Assembly: GCF_900111275.1 (NCBI RefSeq)
Contig: NZ_FOGR01000010.1
Span: forward strand, 62,001 to 126,000
Direction of reading: 5' to 3'
DNA: 64,000 nucleotides
Source: Rhizobium sp. NFR03
GTDB taxonomy: Bacteria; Pseudomonadota; Alphaproteobacteria; Rhizobiales; Rhizobiaceae
Position numbers and translations under genes: made by a program. Below, piece by piece: positions 31,485 to 41,300 of the stretch. Position 1 is the first letter of the stretch. Each line of letters begins with the position of its first letter. Below the pieces are notes generated by a model that was given only the letters and a program-made list of their open reading frames with translations, did not search any database and was not told the DNA's origin.

Positions 31485-32519
31485 TCAGGCAGCCTGCTTC
31501 TTGGCCGTGATCAGCCCGCGGGCGACCAGCAGTTCCGCGATCTGGATCGCATTGAGAGCCGCGCCCTTGCGTAAGTTATCGGACACAACCCAGATGTTCA
31601 GGCCGTTTTCGACCGTCGCATCTTCACGAATGCGTGAAATATAGGTCGCGTCTTCACCAGCGCTTTCGTAAGGCGTGATGTACCCTCCATTTTCGTGCTT
31701 GTCGATGACAAGGCAACCGGGAGCTTCGCGCAGAATGTCGCGGGCCTGATCGGCGGTGATCTCGTTCTCGAATTCAATGTTGACCGACTCCGAGTGGCCG
31801 ATGAAGACAGGAACGCGCACGGCCGTGCAGGTGACCTTGATCTTCGGGTCGAGCATCTTCTTGGTCTCGGCCAGAACCTTCCACTCTTCCTTCGTGTAGC
31901 CGTCTTCCATGAAGCTATCGATGTGCGGAATGACGTTGAAGGCGATGCGCTTGGTGAACTTCTTGCTCTCGACCGGATCGGCGACGAAGACGGCGCGTGT
32001 CTGGTTGAAGAGCTCGTCCATGCCGTCCTTGCCCGCACCGGAAACCGACTGGTAGGTCGAAACGACGACGCGCTTGATCTTTGCGAAGTCGTGCAGCGGC
32101 TTCAGTGCGACGACGAGCTGCGCCGTGGAGCAATTCGGGTTGGCAATGATGTTGCGCTTGGTGAACTGGGTGATTGCATCGGGGTTCACTTCCGGCACGA
32201 TCAGCGGCACGTCGGCATCATAGCGCCATGCCGAGGAATTATCGATGACCACGCAGCCTTGCGCGGCGATCTTCGGAGAATACTTGAGCGAGACCGCGCC
32301 GCCGGCCGACATCAGGCAAATGTCGGTGTCGGAGAAGTCGTAGTTTTCGAGGTTCTTCACCTTCAGCGTCTTGTCGCCAAAGGACACTTCGGTGCCGTGC
32401 GAACGGGCAGAGGCGAGCGCCACGACCTCATCGACGGGGAAGCCTCGTTCGGAAAGAATGTTGAGCATTTCGCGCCCGACATTGCCGGTGGCGCCTGCTA
32501 CGGCGATCTTGAAACCCAT
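31485..32519 (-). CDS. asd: Aspartate-semialdehyde dehydrogenase
   Basis: NADPH enzyme making aspartate semialdehyde, the branch point to lysine, diaminopimelate, threonine and methionine. At 344 residues it is full length. The Rossmann motif AVAGATGNVGREML is at the N-terminus, the catalytic cysteine is in NPNCSTAQL, and the catalytic histidine is in FIGHSESVN. The gene is probably transcribed alone or with the downstream MltB-like gene. A parS-like site lies just beyond its 3' end. Confidence 0.96.
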   Translation of the reverse strand: MGFKIAVAGATGNVGREMLNILSERGFPVDEVVALASARSHGTEVSFGDKTLKVKNLENYDFSDTDICLMSAGGAVSLKYSPKIAAQGCVVIDNSSAWRYDADVPLIVPEVNPDAITQFTKRNIIANPNCSTAQLVVALKPLHDFAKIKRVVVSTYQSVSGAGKDGMDELFNQTRAVFVADPVESKKFTKRIAFNVIPHIDSFMEDGYTKEEWKVLAETKKMLDPKIKVTCTAVRVPVFIGHSESVNIEFENEITADQARDILREAPGCLVIDKHENGGYITPYESAGEDATYISRIREDATVENGLNIWVVSDNLRKGAALNAIQIAELLVARGLITAKKQAA

Positions 32520-32994
32520 TGTCTTGCTCTCTTTCTCTTCTCTCCGCGGAAGCTGGGGGAGAAACCCGGATCGCCTGCGGCGCGGGCTTCGCGTCCCCGG
32601 CCGTGCCGGGGAGAGAGCGGTGGGCCAGAGACGTCAGACGGTTTTCGTCGTCGTTTTGGCCGTGTTTGTGAAAAGTGCGGACATGGGTTCTGGCGCTCTC
32701 GCCGAAGCAAGACCGTTTGCGCAGCCGATGATGGACATTCGACGAAGCATGAACCCTTCCCTTTCCGCTGCTGCTCATATTCATTCCAGCGGTAAAGTCA
32801 AGGTTTTTCACGGGTGTTGGCAACGGGCCCGAAAAGTCGGCTCCCGTAAGTCTGTCCTTAGACGAAAGTCATAATCCCAAAGCATCCCTGCCCGTTCCGC
32901 AAGCAATCTGGCATTCTTGCCCATCGGTGTATCCCGCAAGCCGATCGAGGAGGATCGGTGGGATGCATGCGTTGATTTTGGGAGGACGAAGAGA
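32520..32994. other. Divergent intergenic region between asd and the MHS transporter
   Basis: About 475 bases without a convincing gene. It must hold both promoters. GC-rich dyads lie at 32540-32630, including an 8-bp stem with a 3-nt loop (32594-32601 with 32605-32612). The part after 32740 is more AT-rich. Short open frames here lack ribosome sites and family similarity. Confidence 0.6.
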
Positions 32995-34881
32995 ATGGCA
33001 AATGTGACATCCGTGGGCCGGACGAAGGCCGCACCGATGACCGGGGAGGAGCGTAAGGTCATCTTCGCATCCTCGCTCGGCACCGTGTTCGAGTGGTATG
33101 ACTTCTATCTCTACGGCTCGCTCGCCGTCTATATCGGCGCGACCTTCTTCAGCCAGTACCCGGAGACGACGCGCAACATCTTCGCGCTGCTCGCCTTCGC
33201 CGCCGGCTTTCTCGTGCGGCCCTTCGGCGCTCTCGTCTTCGGGCGGTTGGGCGATCTCGTCGGGCGCAAATATACCTTCCTCGTCACCATTCTCATCATG
33301 GGCCTTTCGACATTCCTCGTCGGCATCCTGCCGGGGGCTGCCTCCATCGGCATTGCTGCGCCGATCATCCTGATCATCCTGCGCATGCTGCAGGGTCTGG
33401 CGCTCGGTGGCGAATACGGGGGTGCTGCGACCTATGTGGCCGAACATGCGCCACATGGTCGGCGCGGCTATTTCACGTCCTGGATCCAGACCACCGCGAC
33501 CCTTGGCCTGTTCCTGTCGCTTCTGGTCATCCTCGGCGTCCAGTTTGCGGTGGGCAAGGAAGCCTTTGCGGCCTGGGGCTGGCGCATCCCGTTCCTCGTC
33601 TCTGTCGTTCTTCTCGGTGTCTCCGTGTGGATTCGCGTGAAGATGAACGAATCGCCGGCTTTCAAGAAGATGAAGGCGGAGGGCAAGACGTCGAAGGCGC
33701 CGCTGAAGGAAGCGTTCGGCACGTGGAAGAACGCCAAGATCGGCATTCTCGCGCTGTTCGGCGCCACCATGGGTCAGGCCGTCGTGTGGTATTGCGGACA
33801 ATTCTACGCGCTGTTCTTCCTGCAGAATATCCTGAAGGTGGACGGACAGTCCGCCAACATCATGGTGGCCATATCGCTTCTCGTCGGCACGAGCTTCTTC
33901 GTCATCTTCGGCCTGCTCTCCGACAGGATCGGCCGCAAGCCGATCATCATGGCGGGGCTGCTGCTTGCCATGCTGACATATTTCCCGCTGTTCAAAGCCA
34001 TGACCTGGACCGCAAACCCGGCGCTGGCAGAAGCGCAGGCGACTGTCCGCGCGACGGTAACGGCCGATCCGGCAGATTGCACCTTCCAGTTCAATCCGAC
34101 GGGCACGGCGAAATTCACGACGTCCTGCGACGTGGCCACTGCCTTTCTGACGCGCAACTCCGTGCCTTACGATATCGTTTCCGGCCCGGCGGGCCAGCCT
34201 GCCGCCGTCAAGATCGGTGACGCGACAGTGCCGAGCTACGATACGGTGGCTGCCGGTGCGGATGCCAAGGCGAAGGCTTCAGCGTTCGAGAAGGGCATCA
34301 ATATGGCGCTGCACGATGCGGGCTACCCGCTTCAGCGGGGGGCGGCAAAGGTGCCGGACAGCAAGCTCGACGGCTTCGTCGCAGCCAACCCGGAACTGTC
34401 GCTCGATCCGGCAACGGTGCGCGCCTCGGCGCCTGCCACGATGACGGCCGACGAACTGGTGGCCGCCAAGCTGCTGACGGCCGATGAAGCCGCCGGCGTT
34501 ACCTCCATGCCGGTCTACACGGTGGCGAATGGCGGGACCTATTCGATGGTCGCCGATCCGCAGCAGGTTAACTGGATCGGCACCATCGCCATCCTGACCG
34601 TTCTCGTCATCTACGTGACCATGGTCTACGGTCCGATCGCCGCCCTGCTGGTCGAACTGTTCCCGACCCGCATCCGGTACTCCGGCATGTCCCTGCCCTA
34701 CCACATCGGCAATGGCTGGTTCGGCGGCCTGCTTCCGGCCATGGCCTTTGCAATGAGCGCAGCCAAGGGCGACATCTATTACGGCCTCTGGTACCCGATC
34801 ATCTTTGCAGGCATCACGCTGGTCATCGGCCTTCTGTTTCTGCCGGAAACGAAGGACCGCGACATCCACGCCATGGATTGA
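32995..34881 (+). CDS. MHS-family major facilitator transporter with a large periplasmic insertion
   Basis: A 628-residue proton-coupled transporter of the metabolite:H+ symporter family. Family marks are SSLGTVFEWYDFYLYG at the first helix, RPFGALVFGRLGDLVGRKY between helices 2 and 3, and LQGLALGGEYGGAATYVAEHAP after helix 4. About 187 residues (roughly 337-524) are inserted between predicted helices 9 and 10, a periplasmic loop. The insert has two cysteines about 15 residues apart that could form a disulfide. Helices 10-12 then finish the fold (ELFPTRIRYSGMSLPYHIGNGWFGG). ATG 32995 is preceded by GGAGG. The substrate is unknown; relatives carry organic acids or betaines. Confidence 0.9.
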   Translation: MANVTSVGRTKAAPMTGEERKVIFASSLGTVFEWYDFYLYGSLAVYIGATFFSQYPETTRNIFALLAFAAGFLVRPFGALVFGRLGDLVGRKYTFLVTILIMGLSTFLVGILPGAASIGIAAPIILIILRMLQGLALGGEYGGAATYVAEHAPHGRRGYFTSWIQTTATLGLFLSLLVILGVQFAVGKEAFAAWGWRIPFLVSVVLLGVSVWIRVKMNESPAFKKMKAEGKTSKAPLKEAFGTWKNAKIGILALFGATMGQAVVWYCGQFYALFFLQNILKVDGQSANIMVAISLLVGTSFFVIFGLLSDRIGRKPIIMAGLLLAMLTYFPLFKAMTWTANPALAEAQATVRATVTADPADCTFQFNPTGTAKFTTSCDVATAFLTRNSVPYDIVSGPAGQPAAVKIGDATVPSYDTVAAGADAKAKASAFEKGINMALHDAGYPLQRGAAKVPDSKLDGFVAANPELSLDPATVRASAPATMTADELVAAKLLTADEAAGVTSMPVYTVANGGTYSMVADPQQVNWIGTIAILTVLVIYVTMVYGPIAALLVELFPTRIRYSGMSLPYHIGNGWFGGLLPAMAFAMSAAKGDIYYGLWYPIIFAGITLVIGLLFLPETKDRDIHAMD

Positions 34882-34906
34882 GCGAGACCCTCATCGGCAA
34901 GACATG

Positions 34907-34932
34907 AACCCGGCGAGCCCACTCGCCGGGTT
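34907..34932. terminator. Bidirectional terminator between the MHS transporter and the PAP2 gene
   Basis: 11-bp stem (34907-34917 with 34922-34932) with 4-nt loop, 26 bases after the transporter stop and just before the convergent gene end. The T run is short and interrupted. Confidence 0.75.
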
Positions 34933-34938
34933 TCTTCG

Positions 34939-35637
34939 TCAGACGTTTTCCTGGTTCGCGAACTGCGTCTTCGGCCTTGGCCAGCCCTTGTCGTCGAGCC
35001 GGAAGACACAGTTCTGACGGGCGAAGAGGAAGGCGATCATCAGGGCGCTCCAGAGACCGACGAGCAGGCCGGCGGCCACGTCGCTCGGATAATGCGCCCC
35101 GACGACCACACGGGTGACGCCGATGGTGAGCGCGCCCAGCGCAAAGAGGATCCGCAAACGCGGGGCCAGCATGGCAAAAGCCCCGAAGAAGGAGCCGACG
35201 GCTGCGGAGTGGCCGGAGGGGAAGCTCTGGAACAGCCATTCCGAGGCGAAGGGCGTCAGGCTATAGGCGCCAAGGTCGGAGAAGGCCTCCGGCCGGGCGC
35301 GGCCGATGAAGAATTTGAGAATGTGCACCACGGCGCTCGCGGTGCCGATCGTTACGAGGAAATAAAGCGACAGACGTCGCGCCGCCCTCGCCTTCTCGGC
35401 AAAGCCGTGGCTGCTGACGACGCGTGCAAGGATATAGGCAATGATGACCAGCGTCGCGGAGCCGTAGATCATCCAGGCGAAGGTGCCGAAATCCGTGATG
35501 CGCGCGTTGAAGGCGACGAAGGGTTCCGGTAGCGCCTGCGCCGATTGCGACAGGCGCGGATCGAACGGAACCAGTGCGACGACGAGGGCGACGGCGCTGA
35601 GCAGCAGCCAGACGGAAGAGGAGATCGGCCTTTTCAT
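34939..35637 (-). CDS. PAP2-family membrane phosphatase
   Basis: A 232-residue integral membrane protein of the phosphatidic acid phosphatase 2 superfamily. The three catalytic motifs are present: KFFIGRARP, FPSGHSA and TRVVVGAHYPSDV, with the nucleophilic histidine in the last. Five to six membrane segments surround them. Related rhizobial enzymes act on lipid A, phosphatidylglycerol phosphate or undecaprenyl pyrophosphate; the sequence alone does not decide. ATG 35637 (MKRPISSS) is chosen because the first helix follows it directly. Confidence 0.88.
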   Translation of the reverse strand: MKRPISSSVWLLLSAVALVVALVPFDPRLSQSAQALPEPFVAFNARITDFGTFAWMIYGSATLVIIAYILARVVSSHGFAEKARAARRLSLYFLVTIGTASAVVHILKFFIGRARPEAFSDLGAYSLTPFASEWLFQSFPSGHSAAVGSFFGAFAMLAPRLRILFALGALTIGVTRVVVGAHYPSDVAAGLLVGLWSALMIAFLFARQNCVFRLDDKGWPRPKTQFANQENV

Positions 35638-35715
35638 GATGTTCCTTGTCTGTCTCCGTCTGAACGATCTTGCGGAAAGTGTTTTCGCGTTTGCTGAAGT
35701 CAACCGTCAGACATG

Positions 35716-35750
35716 AAAATGCCCCGGTCTCCGAGGGGAGCCGGGGCATT
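35716..35750 (-). terminator. Rho-independent terminator after leuB
   Basis: 10-bp stem AATGCCCCGG/CCGGGGCATT (35718-35727 with 35741-35750) followed on the minus strand by a short T run; 20 bases past the leuB stop. Confidence 0.85.
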
Positions 35751-35770
35751 TGGCGTGTTATTCAGGAATT

Positions 35771-36883
35771 TCAGGCTGAAAGTGCCTTGAATTCGGCCAG
35801 GATCGCGTCGCCCATTTCGGTGGTGCCGACCTGCCGCGCGCCGGGCGCCATGATGTCGCCGGTGCGGATGCCCTGATCGAGCACGTTGGCGATCGCCTTT
35901 TCCAGACGATCTGCTTCGGGGATCATGTTGAACGAGTAGCGCAGGCACATGGCAAAGGACGCGATCATCGCGATCGGGTTGGCAATGCCGCGGCCGGCGA
36001 TGTCGGGGGCCGACCCATGAACGGGCTCATACATCGCCTTACGCTTGCCCGTGGTCTCGTCAGGCGCACCGAGCGAGGCGGAAGGCAGCATGCCCAGCGA
36101 GCCGGTGAGCATGGAGGCGACGTCCGAAAGCATGTCGCCGAACAGATTGTCGGTGACGATGACGTCGAACTGCTTGGGCTGGCGCACGAGCTGCATGCCA
36201 CCGGCATCGGCCAGCATATGATCCAGCTGCACGTCGGAATATTTCTCCTTGTGCGTCGCGGTGACGACCTGGTTCCAGAGCACGCCGGACTTCATGACGT
36301 TGCGCTTTTCCATCGAGCAAACGCGGTTCGAGCGGGTGCGGGCGAGCTCGAAGGCGACGCCGGCGATGCGCTCGATCTCATAGGTGTCGTAGACCTGCGT
36401 GTCGATGCCGCGCTTCTGGCCGTTGCCGAGGTCGATGATCTCCTTCGGTTCGCCGAAATAGACGCCGCCCGTCAGCTCGCGCACGATGAGGATGTCGAGG
36501 CCTTCAACCAGCTCGGGCTTCAGCGACGACGCCGCCGAAAGCGCGGGATAGCAGATGGCGGGTCGCAGGTTGGCAAACAGCTGCATGTCCTTGCGCAGGC
36601 GCAGGAGGCCGGCTTCCGGGCGCGCTTCGTAGGGCACGTCGTCCCACTTGGGGCCACCGACGGCGCCGAAGAGCACGGCATCGGCTGCCATGGCCTTGGC
36701 CATGTCGGCGTCCGAGATGGCGGCACCATGGGCATCATAGGCCGAACCGCCGACGAGACCCGTCTCGGTGACGAAGCCTGCACCGGCCTCGGTGTTCATG
36801 TGCTCGATGATCTTGACGACCTCGGCCATGGCCTCCGGACCGATGCCGTCACCCGGCAGAAGAAAAAGTGTGCGCGTGGACAA
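35771..36883 (-). CDS. leuB: 3-isopropylmalate dehydrogenase
   Basis: Oxidatively decarboxylates 3-isopropylmalate in leucine synthesis. At 370 residues it is full length. LPGDGIGPE lies at the N-terminus, [12 protein letters not shown] in the middle, and the metal and substrate site in [39 protein letters not shown] near the C-terminus contacts NAD. The apparent start is TTG 36883, with GGGAGG 5 bases before it and no nearby ATG in frame. It is followed by its own terminator. Confidence 0.95.
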   Translation of the reverse strand: MSTRTLFLLPGDGIGPEAMAEVVKIIEHMNTEAGAGFVTETGLVGGSAYDAHGAAISDADMAKAMAADAVLFGAVGGPKWDDVPYEARPEAGLLRLRKDMQLFANLRPAICYPALSAASSLKPELVEGLDILIVRELTGGVYFGEPKEIIDLGNGQKRGIDTQVYDTYEIERIAGVAFELARTRSNRVCSMEKRNVMKSGVLWNQVVTATHKEKYSDVQLDHMLADAGGMQLVRQPKQFDVIVTDNLFGDMLSDVASMLTGSLGMLPSASLGAPDETTGKRKAMYEPVHGSAPDIAGRGIANPIAMIASFAMCLRYSFNMIPEADRLEKAIANVLDQGIRTGDIMAPGARQVGTTEMGDAILAEFKALSA

Positions 36884-37000
36884 GGAGGCCTCCCAATAGC
36901 TTTGACCGAACGGATTGCGGATATCCCGCGATGTGCCGGTTCTTTAGCGCATGTCGTGCGGCAGGAAAATGCCGCCTCGCCAAGAATAAGACCTGTCGTG

Positions 37001-38224
37001 TCAGGATTTGGCGAGAGCGACGGCAGAGAGACCGCCCAGCCAGTCGAGATAGCGGGCATAGGCTAAATGGAGAGCGATGCCGACGAGCACGAACAGGGTC
37101 CCGACCACCGGATCCTTGCCGGTGACGAACAGCAGGACCTGGCCGATCATAGCCAGGATCGTTCCGAAGATGAAGACGGGCAGGGAGTGGCGGCCGATCA
37201 TGACCAGCGGATTGTCGAGACGCAGACGCGACAGACGATTGAACACCGGGGTGATGGCAAGGAGGTAACCGAGCGCGAGAACATGAAGAAGGCGGGTCAA
37301 CGACAGGAAGGTCTTGTCGAAGCCGGTCAGGACCGCTGGCAGGCCATGAGAGAAATCGATGGACCACCAGGAGAACAGCACCCAGGCGAAGGAGACGCCG
37401 ACGTAAAGGGCCGCGACCGAAACGAGAGCCGGGTGGCGCGGCAGAGAAAGGCCGGTGCGGCTGCGCATCATGGCGACGAGGCCGATGGCAAACAGGAACT
37501 GCCAGGAAAAGGGGTTCAGGAACCAGTAGTTATGATCGAGGAAGTTGATCGGCACGATGTGGAAAATGCCAGCGAGGAGCCAGACCAGTGCCGAGATGCC
37601 GATGAGGAGGGTGGGGCTGATCTTTTGCAGGAGCAGCATTCCGGGGAGCATCAGGAACACAACCGCATACATGGACAGGATATTGTTATAGCCGAACTGG
37701 TGACCGAGCAGGACCATGGCGACCACGCCCTGCTCCGTGTTGTCGACCATGGGGCGGATGTTGATCTCGCCGATCAGGTCCTGACGGTTGAAGTAGAGGG
37801 CGCCACCGGCGAAGATCGCGAGCGTGATGATGCTCGACATGATGTGGGCGATGTAGAGCGTGAAGGCACGGCGCCAGATGCGCAGGCTGAGCGCCAGCCG
37901 ATTGCCGGGCAGGAACTTGCGCCCATAGGCAAGGCCCGCCGAGAGGCCGGAGATCAGCACGAAGGCTTCCGCCGAATCGGAGAAGCCGAAGTTCTTCGTC
38001 GTCAGATATTCGAGATACTGGCCCGGCACGTGGTTGATGAAGATCATCAACAGGCAGATGGCCCGGTAGGTATCCAGACGCGTATCGCGTTCGCCCGGAA
38101 CGGCGACACGCGTTAAAGCCGGTGTCGGCGCTGGCGCGGACACCGGCTGCAGCAAGGGCGGCAGCAGGGCCGGAGACGCGGTGCGCAGCACCGGAGGTGT
38201 TTCTTGAAGCATTCGAGGTCTCAT
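37001..38224 (-). CDS. opgC: OpgC-type membrane acyltransferase for periplasmic glucans
   Basis: Integral membrane protein of the OpgC family (acyltransferase-3 fold), which adds succinyl groups to osmoregulated periplasmic glucans. About 10 helices follow a proline-rich cytoplasmic N-terminus. Family blocks are ERDTRLDTYRAICLLMIFINHVPG, with its histidine, and NFGFSDSAEAFVLISGLSAGLAYG. From ATG 38224 it is 407 residues; TTG 38251 and ATG 38212 are in-frame alternatives. It lies 95 bases downstream of ndvB on the same strand, which strongly supports cyclic beta-1,2-glucan as its substrate. Confidence 0.92.
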   Translation of the reverse strand: MRPRMLQETPPVLRTASPALLPPLLQPVSAPAPTPALTRVAVPGERDTRLDTYRAICLLMIFINHVPGQYLEYLTTKNFGFSDSAEAFVLISGLSAGLAYGRKFLPGNRLALSLRIWRRAFTLYIAHIMSSIITLAIFAGGALYFNRQDLIGEINIRPMVDNTEQGVVAMVLLGHQFGYNNILSMYAVVFLMLPGMLLLQKISPTLLIGISALVWLLAGIFHIVPINFLDHNYWFLNPFSWQFLFAIGLVAMMRSRTGLSLPRHPALVSVAALYVGVSFAWVLFSWWSIDFSHGLPAVLTGFDKTFLSLTRLLHVLALGYLLAITPVFNRLSRLRLDNPLVMIGRHSLPVFIFGTILAMIGQVLLFVTGKDPVVGTLFVLVGIALHLAYARYLDWLGGLSAVALAKS

Positions 38225-38277
38225 GCGGATCTTGGCGCCCCAGCCCCTCAACCTCGCCGATATCGTTCAGGCTCCTT

Positions 38278-38310
38278 GCAGACCGGCCCGGTCGAATCGG
38301 GCCGGTCTGC
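38278..38310. repeat. Strong inverted repeat between ndvB and opgC
   Basis: A 13-bp stem (38278-38290 with 38298-38310) and 7-nt loop just after the ndvB stop. On the minus strand it is followed by AAGGAG rather than a T run, so readthrough into opgC is plausible. Confidence 0.75.
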
Positions 38311-38319
38311 CATTGGTGG

Positions 38320-41300
38320 CTAGAGCAAAACGCCATCATGCGCGTTTTTTGTGACAGTCGTATCAACCGTAACTTCAAACGCATTATTCTCGTCGCCGTT
38401 GGCACCGCTGTCGTCATGGCCGTTTCTGGCCACGGCGATCTCGTGCACCTTGCCGTCGATGGTCAGCCGGGCTTTGAAGCCCTGCCACTCCGAAGGAAGT
38501 GCAGGATCGACGATCAGACGATCGCCTTCCTTTCGCAGGCCGAGGATGCCTTCCACGGCCACGCGGTAGAGCCATGCGGCCGAGCCGGTGTACCATGTCC
38601 AGCCGCCGCGGCCGGTCAGGTCGCCATGCCCGTAGACGTCGGCTGCGACGACATAGGGCTCGACCCGATAGACATTGGCGTCTTCGCGGTTCAGTGCATG
38701 CGTTACAGGGTTCAACATCTGGAAGGCTTTCCAGGCATCGTCGCCGCGCTTCAGGCGCGTCAGCGCCAGCACGACCCAGGTGGCCGCGTGGGTGTATTGC
38801 CCGCCGTTTTCCCGCACGCCGGGCGGGTAGGCCTTGATGTAGCCCGGGTCCTGCTCGGTGCCGGAAAGCGGCGGGGTGAACAGGCGGATCAGGCGGTGCT
38901 CGTCATCGGCAAGCTCCGCAAGCACCGCATCCATGGCCTGCGTGGCGCGGGCCGGATCGCCCTCGCCCGAAAGCACGCTCCAGGACTGTGCAATCGAGTC
39001 GATGCGGCATTCGTCCGACGTTGCCGAGCCGAGCGGCGTGCCGTCGTCATAATAGCCGCGGCGGTAGTGCGTGCCGTCCCAGCCTGCCGTTTCCAGCGCC
39101 TGCTTGAGGCGTTCGAGATGTGCGGTCCAGGCGGTGGCGCGGGCGTGATCGCCACGTGATTCCGCGATGCCCGTGAAGTCGCGCAAGGTGGATGCGAGGA
39201 ACCATCCCAGCCAGACGCTGGTGCCGCGGCCCTCGATACCGACGCGGTTCATGCCGTCGTTCCAGTCCCCGCCGAGGATCAGCGGCAGGCCGTTTTCGCC
39301 GGTCCGCTTGATGGCAAGGTCGAGGGCCCGGGCGCAATGCTCATAGAGGCTTGCGGTGGTTTCCGAAACCTTCGGCTGGAAGAAGCTATCGTGCTGGCCG
39401 GGCTCGAGTGCCGCCCCCTCGATAAAGGGGATGATCTCGTCCAGAATGTCCGTCGTGCCGGTCACTTCGCAATAATGCTGCGTGGCATGGCCGAGCCAGA
39501 CGACGTCGTCGGAGATCAGCGTACGCACGCCGGCCCCGGACCCCGGCAGCCACCAATGCAGTACGTCGCCTTCCGCAAACTGCCGCGCGGCAGCATTGAG
39601 GATCTGTGTCCGCGCCAGGTCCGGCCGGTGCACGATGAAGGCCAACGTATCCTGCAGCTGGTCGCGGAAGCCGAAGGCACCGCTTGCCTGGTAGAAGGCC
39701 GAGCGGGCGAGGATGCGGCAGCCGAGGCTCTGGTAGGGGAGCCAGCGGTTGACGAGGTTGTTGAACGCCTTGTCCGGTGTCTCGATTTCGAGAACCCCGG
39801 TGAAGGCTTCCCAGAAGGCGGTCGATGCCTCGAGCACCGTATCGAACATGTCGGCCCTGGCGGCTTCCAGATGTTCGAGCGCCTGTGCGCGATTGTCGCT
39901 GTCACCCATGTAGAAGACAATGTCGCGGGTTTCGCCCGGCTTCAGAGTGACGTCGAACGAGACTGCCGCGCAGGCATCGCCATCGATATCGGAGCTGCCG
40001 GAGAGCACATCGCCGTCGACCACAGCCTGCGGTGCGAGAATGCCACCCGTGCGGCCAAGGAACTCCCGGCGACTTGCGGTAAAGCTCGTCGGGGTTTCGC
40101 TAACGGCGAGGTAAGCGGTCCGCCCTGCGTAGTCGATGCTGTAGGGGTTGGTCGCCGACATCATTCCCGCAACCTCGTCATAATGGCTGACGACAAAGGG
40201 CGCGGTTCTCGCGCGGTTGTTGCCGAGGACCCATTCGACGTAGCCGTAGAGACGCAGGCGACGGACCTCACCGGCGCCGTTCGTCAGGCGCAGGCGGGTG
40301 TATTTTACGGGCAGCGCACGATGCACGGTCTGCGTGGCTTCCACCGTCAGGCCGTCCTGGACGCTCGAGAAGGTGGACACGCCAAGGCCGTGCCGGGTTT
40401 CGAAGGTCACATCCTTGCGACGCGAGAGCGCGCCATAGGGTGTGACGACCGAACCGCTGGTCATGTCCTTGATGAAGATCGCCTCTCCGGGGCGGTTGCC
40501 GACCGGATCGTTGGTCCATGATGTCAGCTGGTAGTCGCGCGAGTTGCGGCTCCAGGTGAACGCCGAGCCTTCGGCCGAAACGTGGAAACCGAAGATGTCG
40601 TTCGAGATGACGTTGATCCACGGATGCGGCGTCGCCTCGCCACCGCGCAGACGCGTGACGTATTCGCGGCCGTCGGCCGAGAAGCCGCCATAGCCGTTCC
40701 AGAAATCGAGACCGTCACCGGAGATCATGGCCGGTTCGGCCTCGATCACGGTGGGAGCTGCCAGCAGCGGCACGGAGCCGGTGGCCGGCTTGTCCTTCTT
40801 GATGCTCGGCGTCGAATAGAGCGCTTCGGCGCGCGCCATCTGGTCCGAGATCTTGCCGTTGCGGGCATGGAAGACGGCGCGGGAGGCAGACAGCAGAGCC
40901 GCCCATGTCTCGGCTTCCATGATATCGCGGCGGACGGCGAAGACGTGCTGGCGCGCACCGTCGGATTGACCGCGCAGGCGCAGGTTCTCGCACATGCTGT
41001 CGATCGCGTGCTGCATGTCCTGCGCATAGGATGCGGCGCGCTCGTTGATGATCACCAGATCGGCGGTGACGCCACGGGCACGCATATATTCCTGCGCGCG
41101 GAGCGCTTCGCGGGCAATGCCCATATCGACATCGTCGTTGATGCGAACGGTGAAGATCGGGAAATCGCCGGAGATCGCGAGCGGCCAGAGAGCCGACTGC
41201 GGTCCGAGGCCCGCACGCACCGTCGCCGTATCCGCCCGAAGCTGCATGTCGGGATAGATGAGGTAGCGGCCGAGGATCTGGAAGCTTGCAGCTTCCTGCG

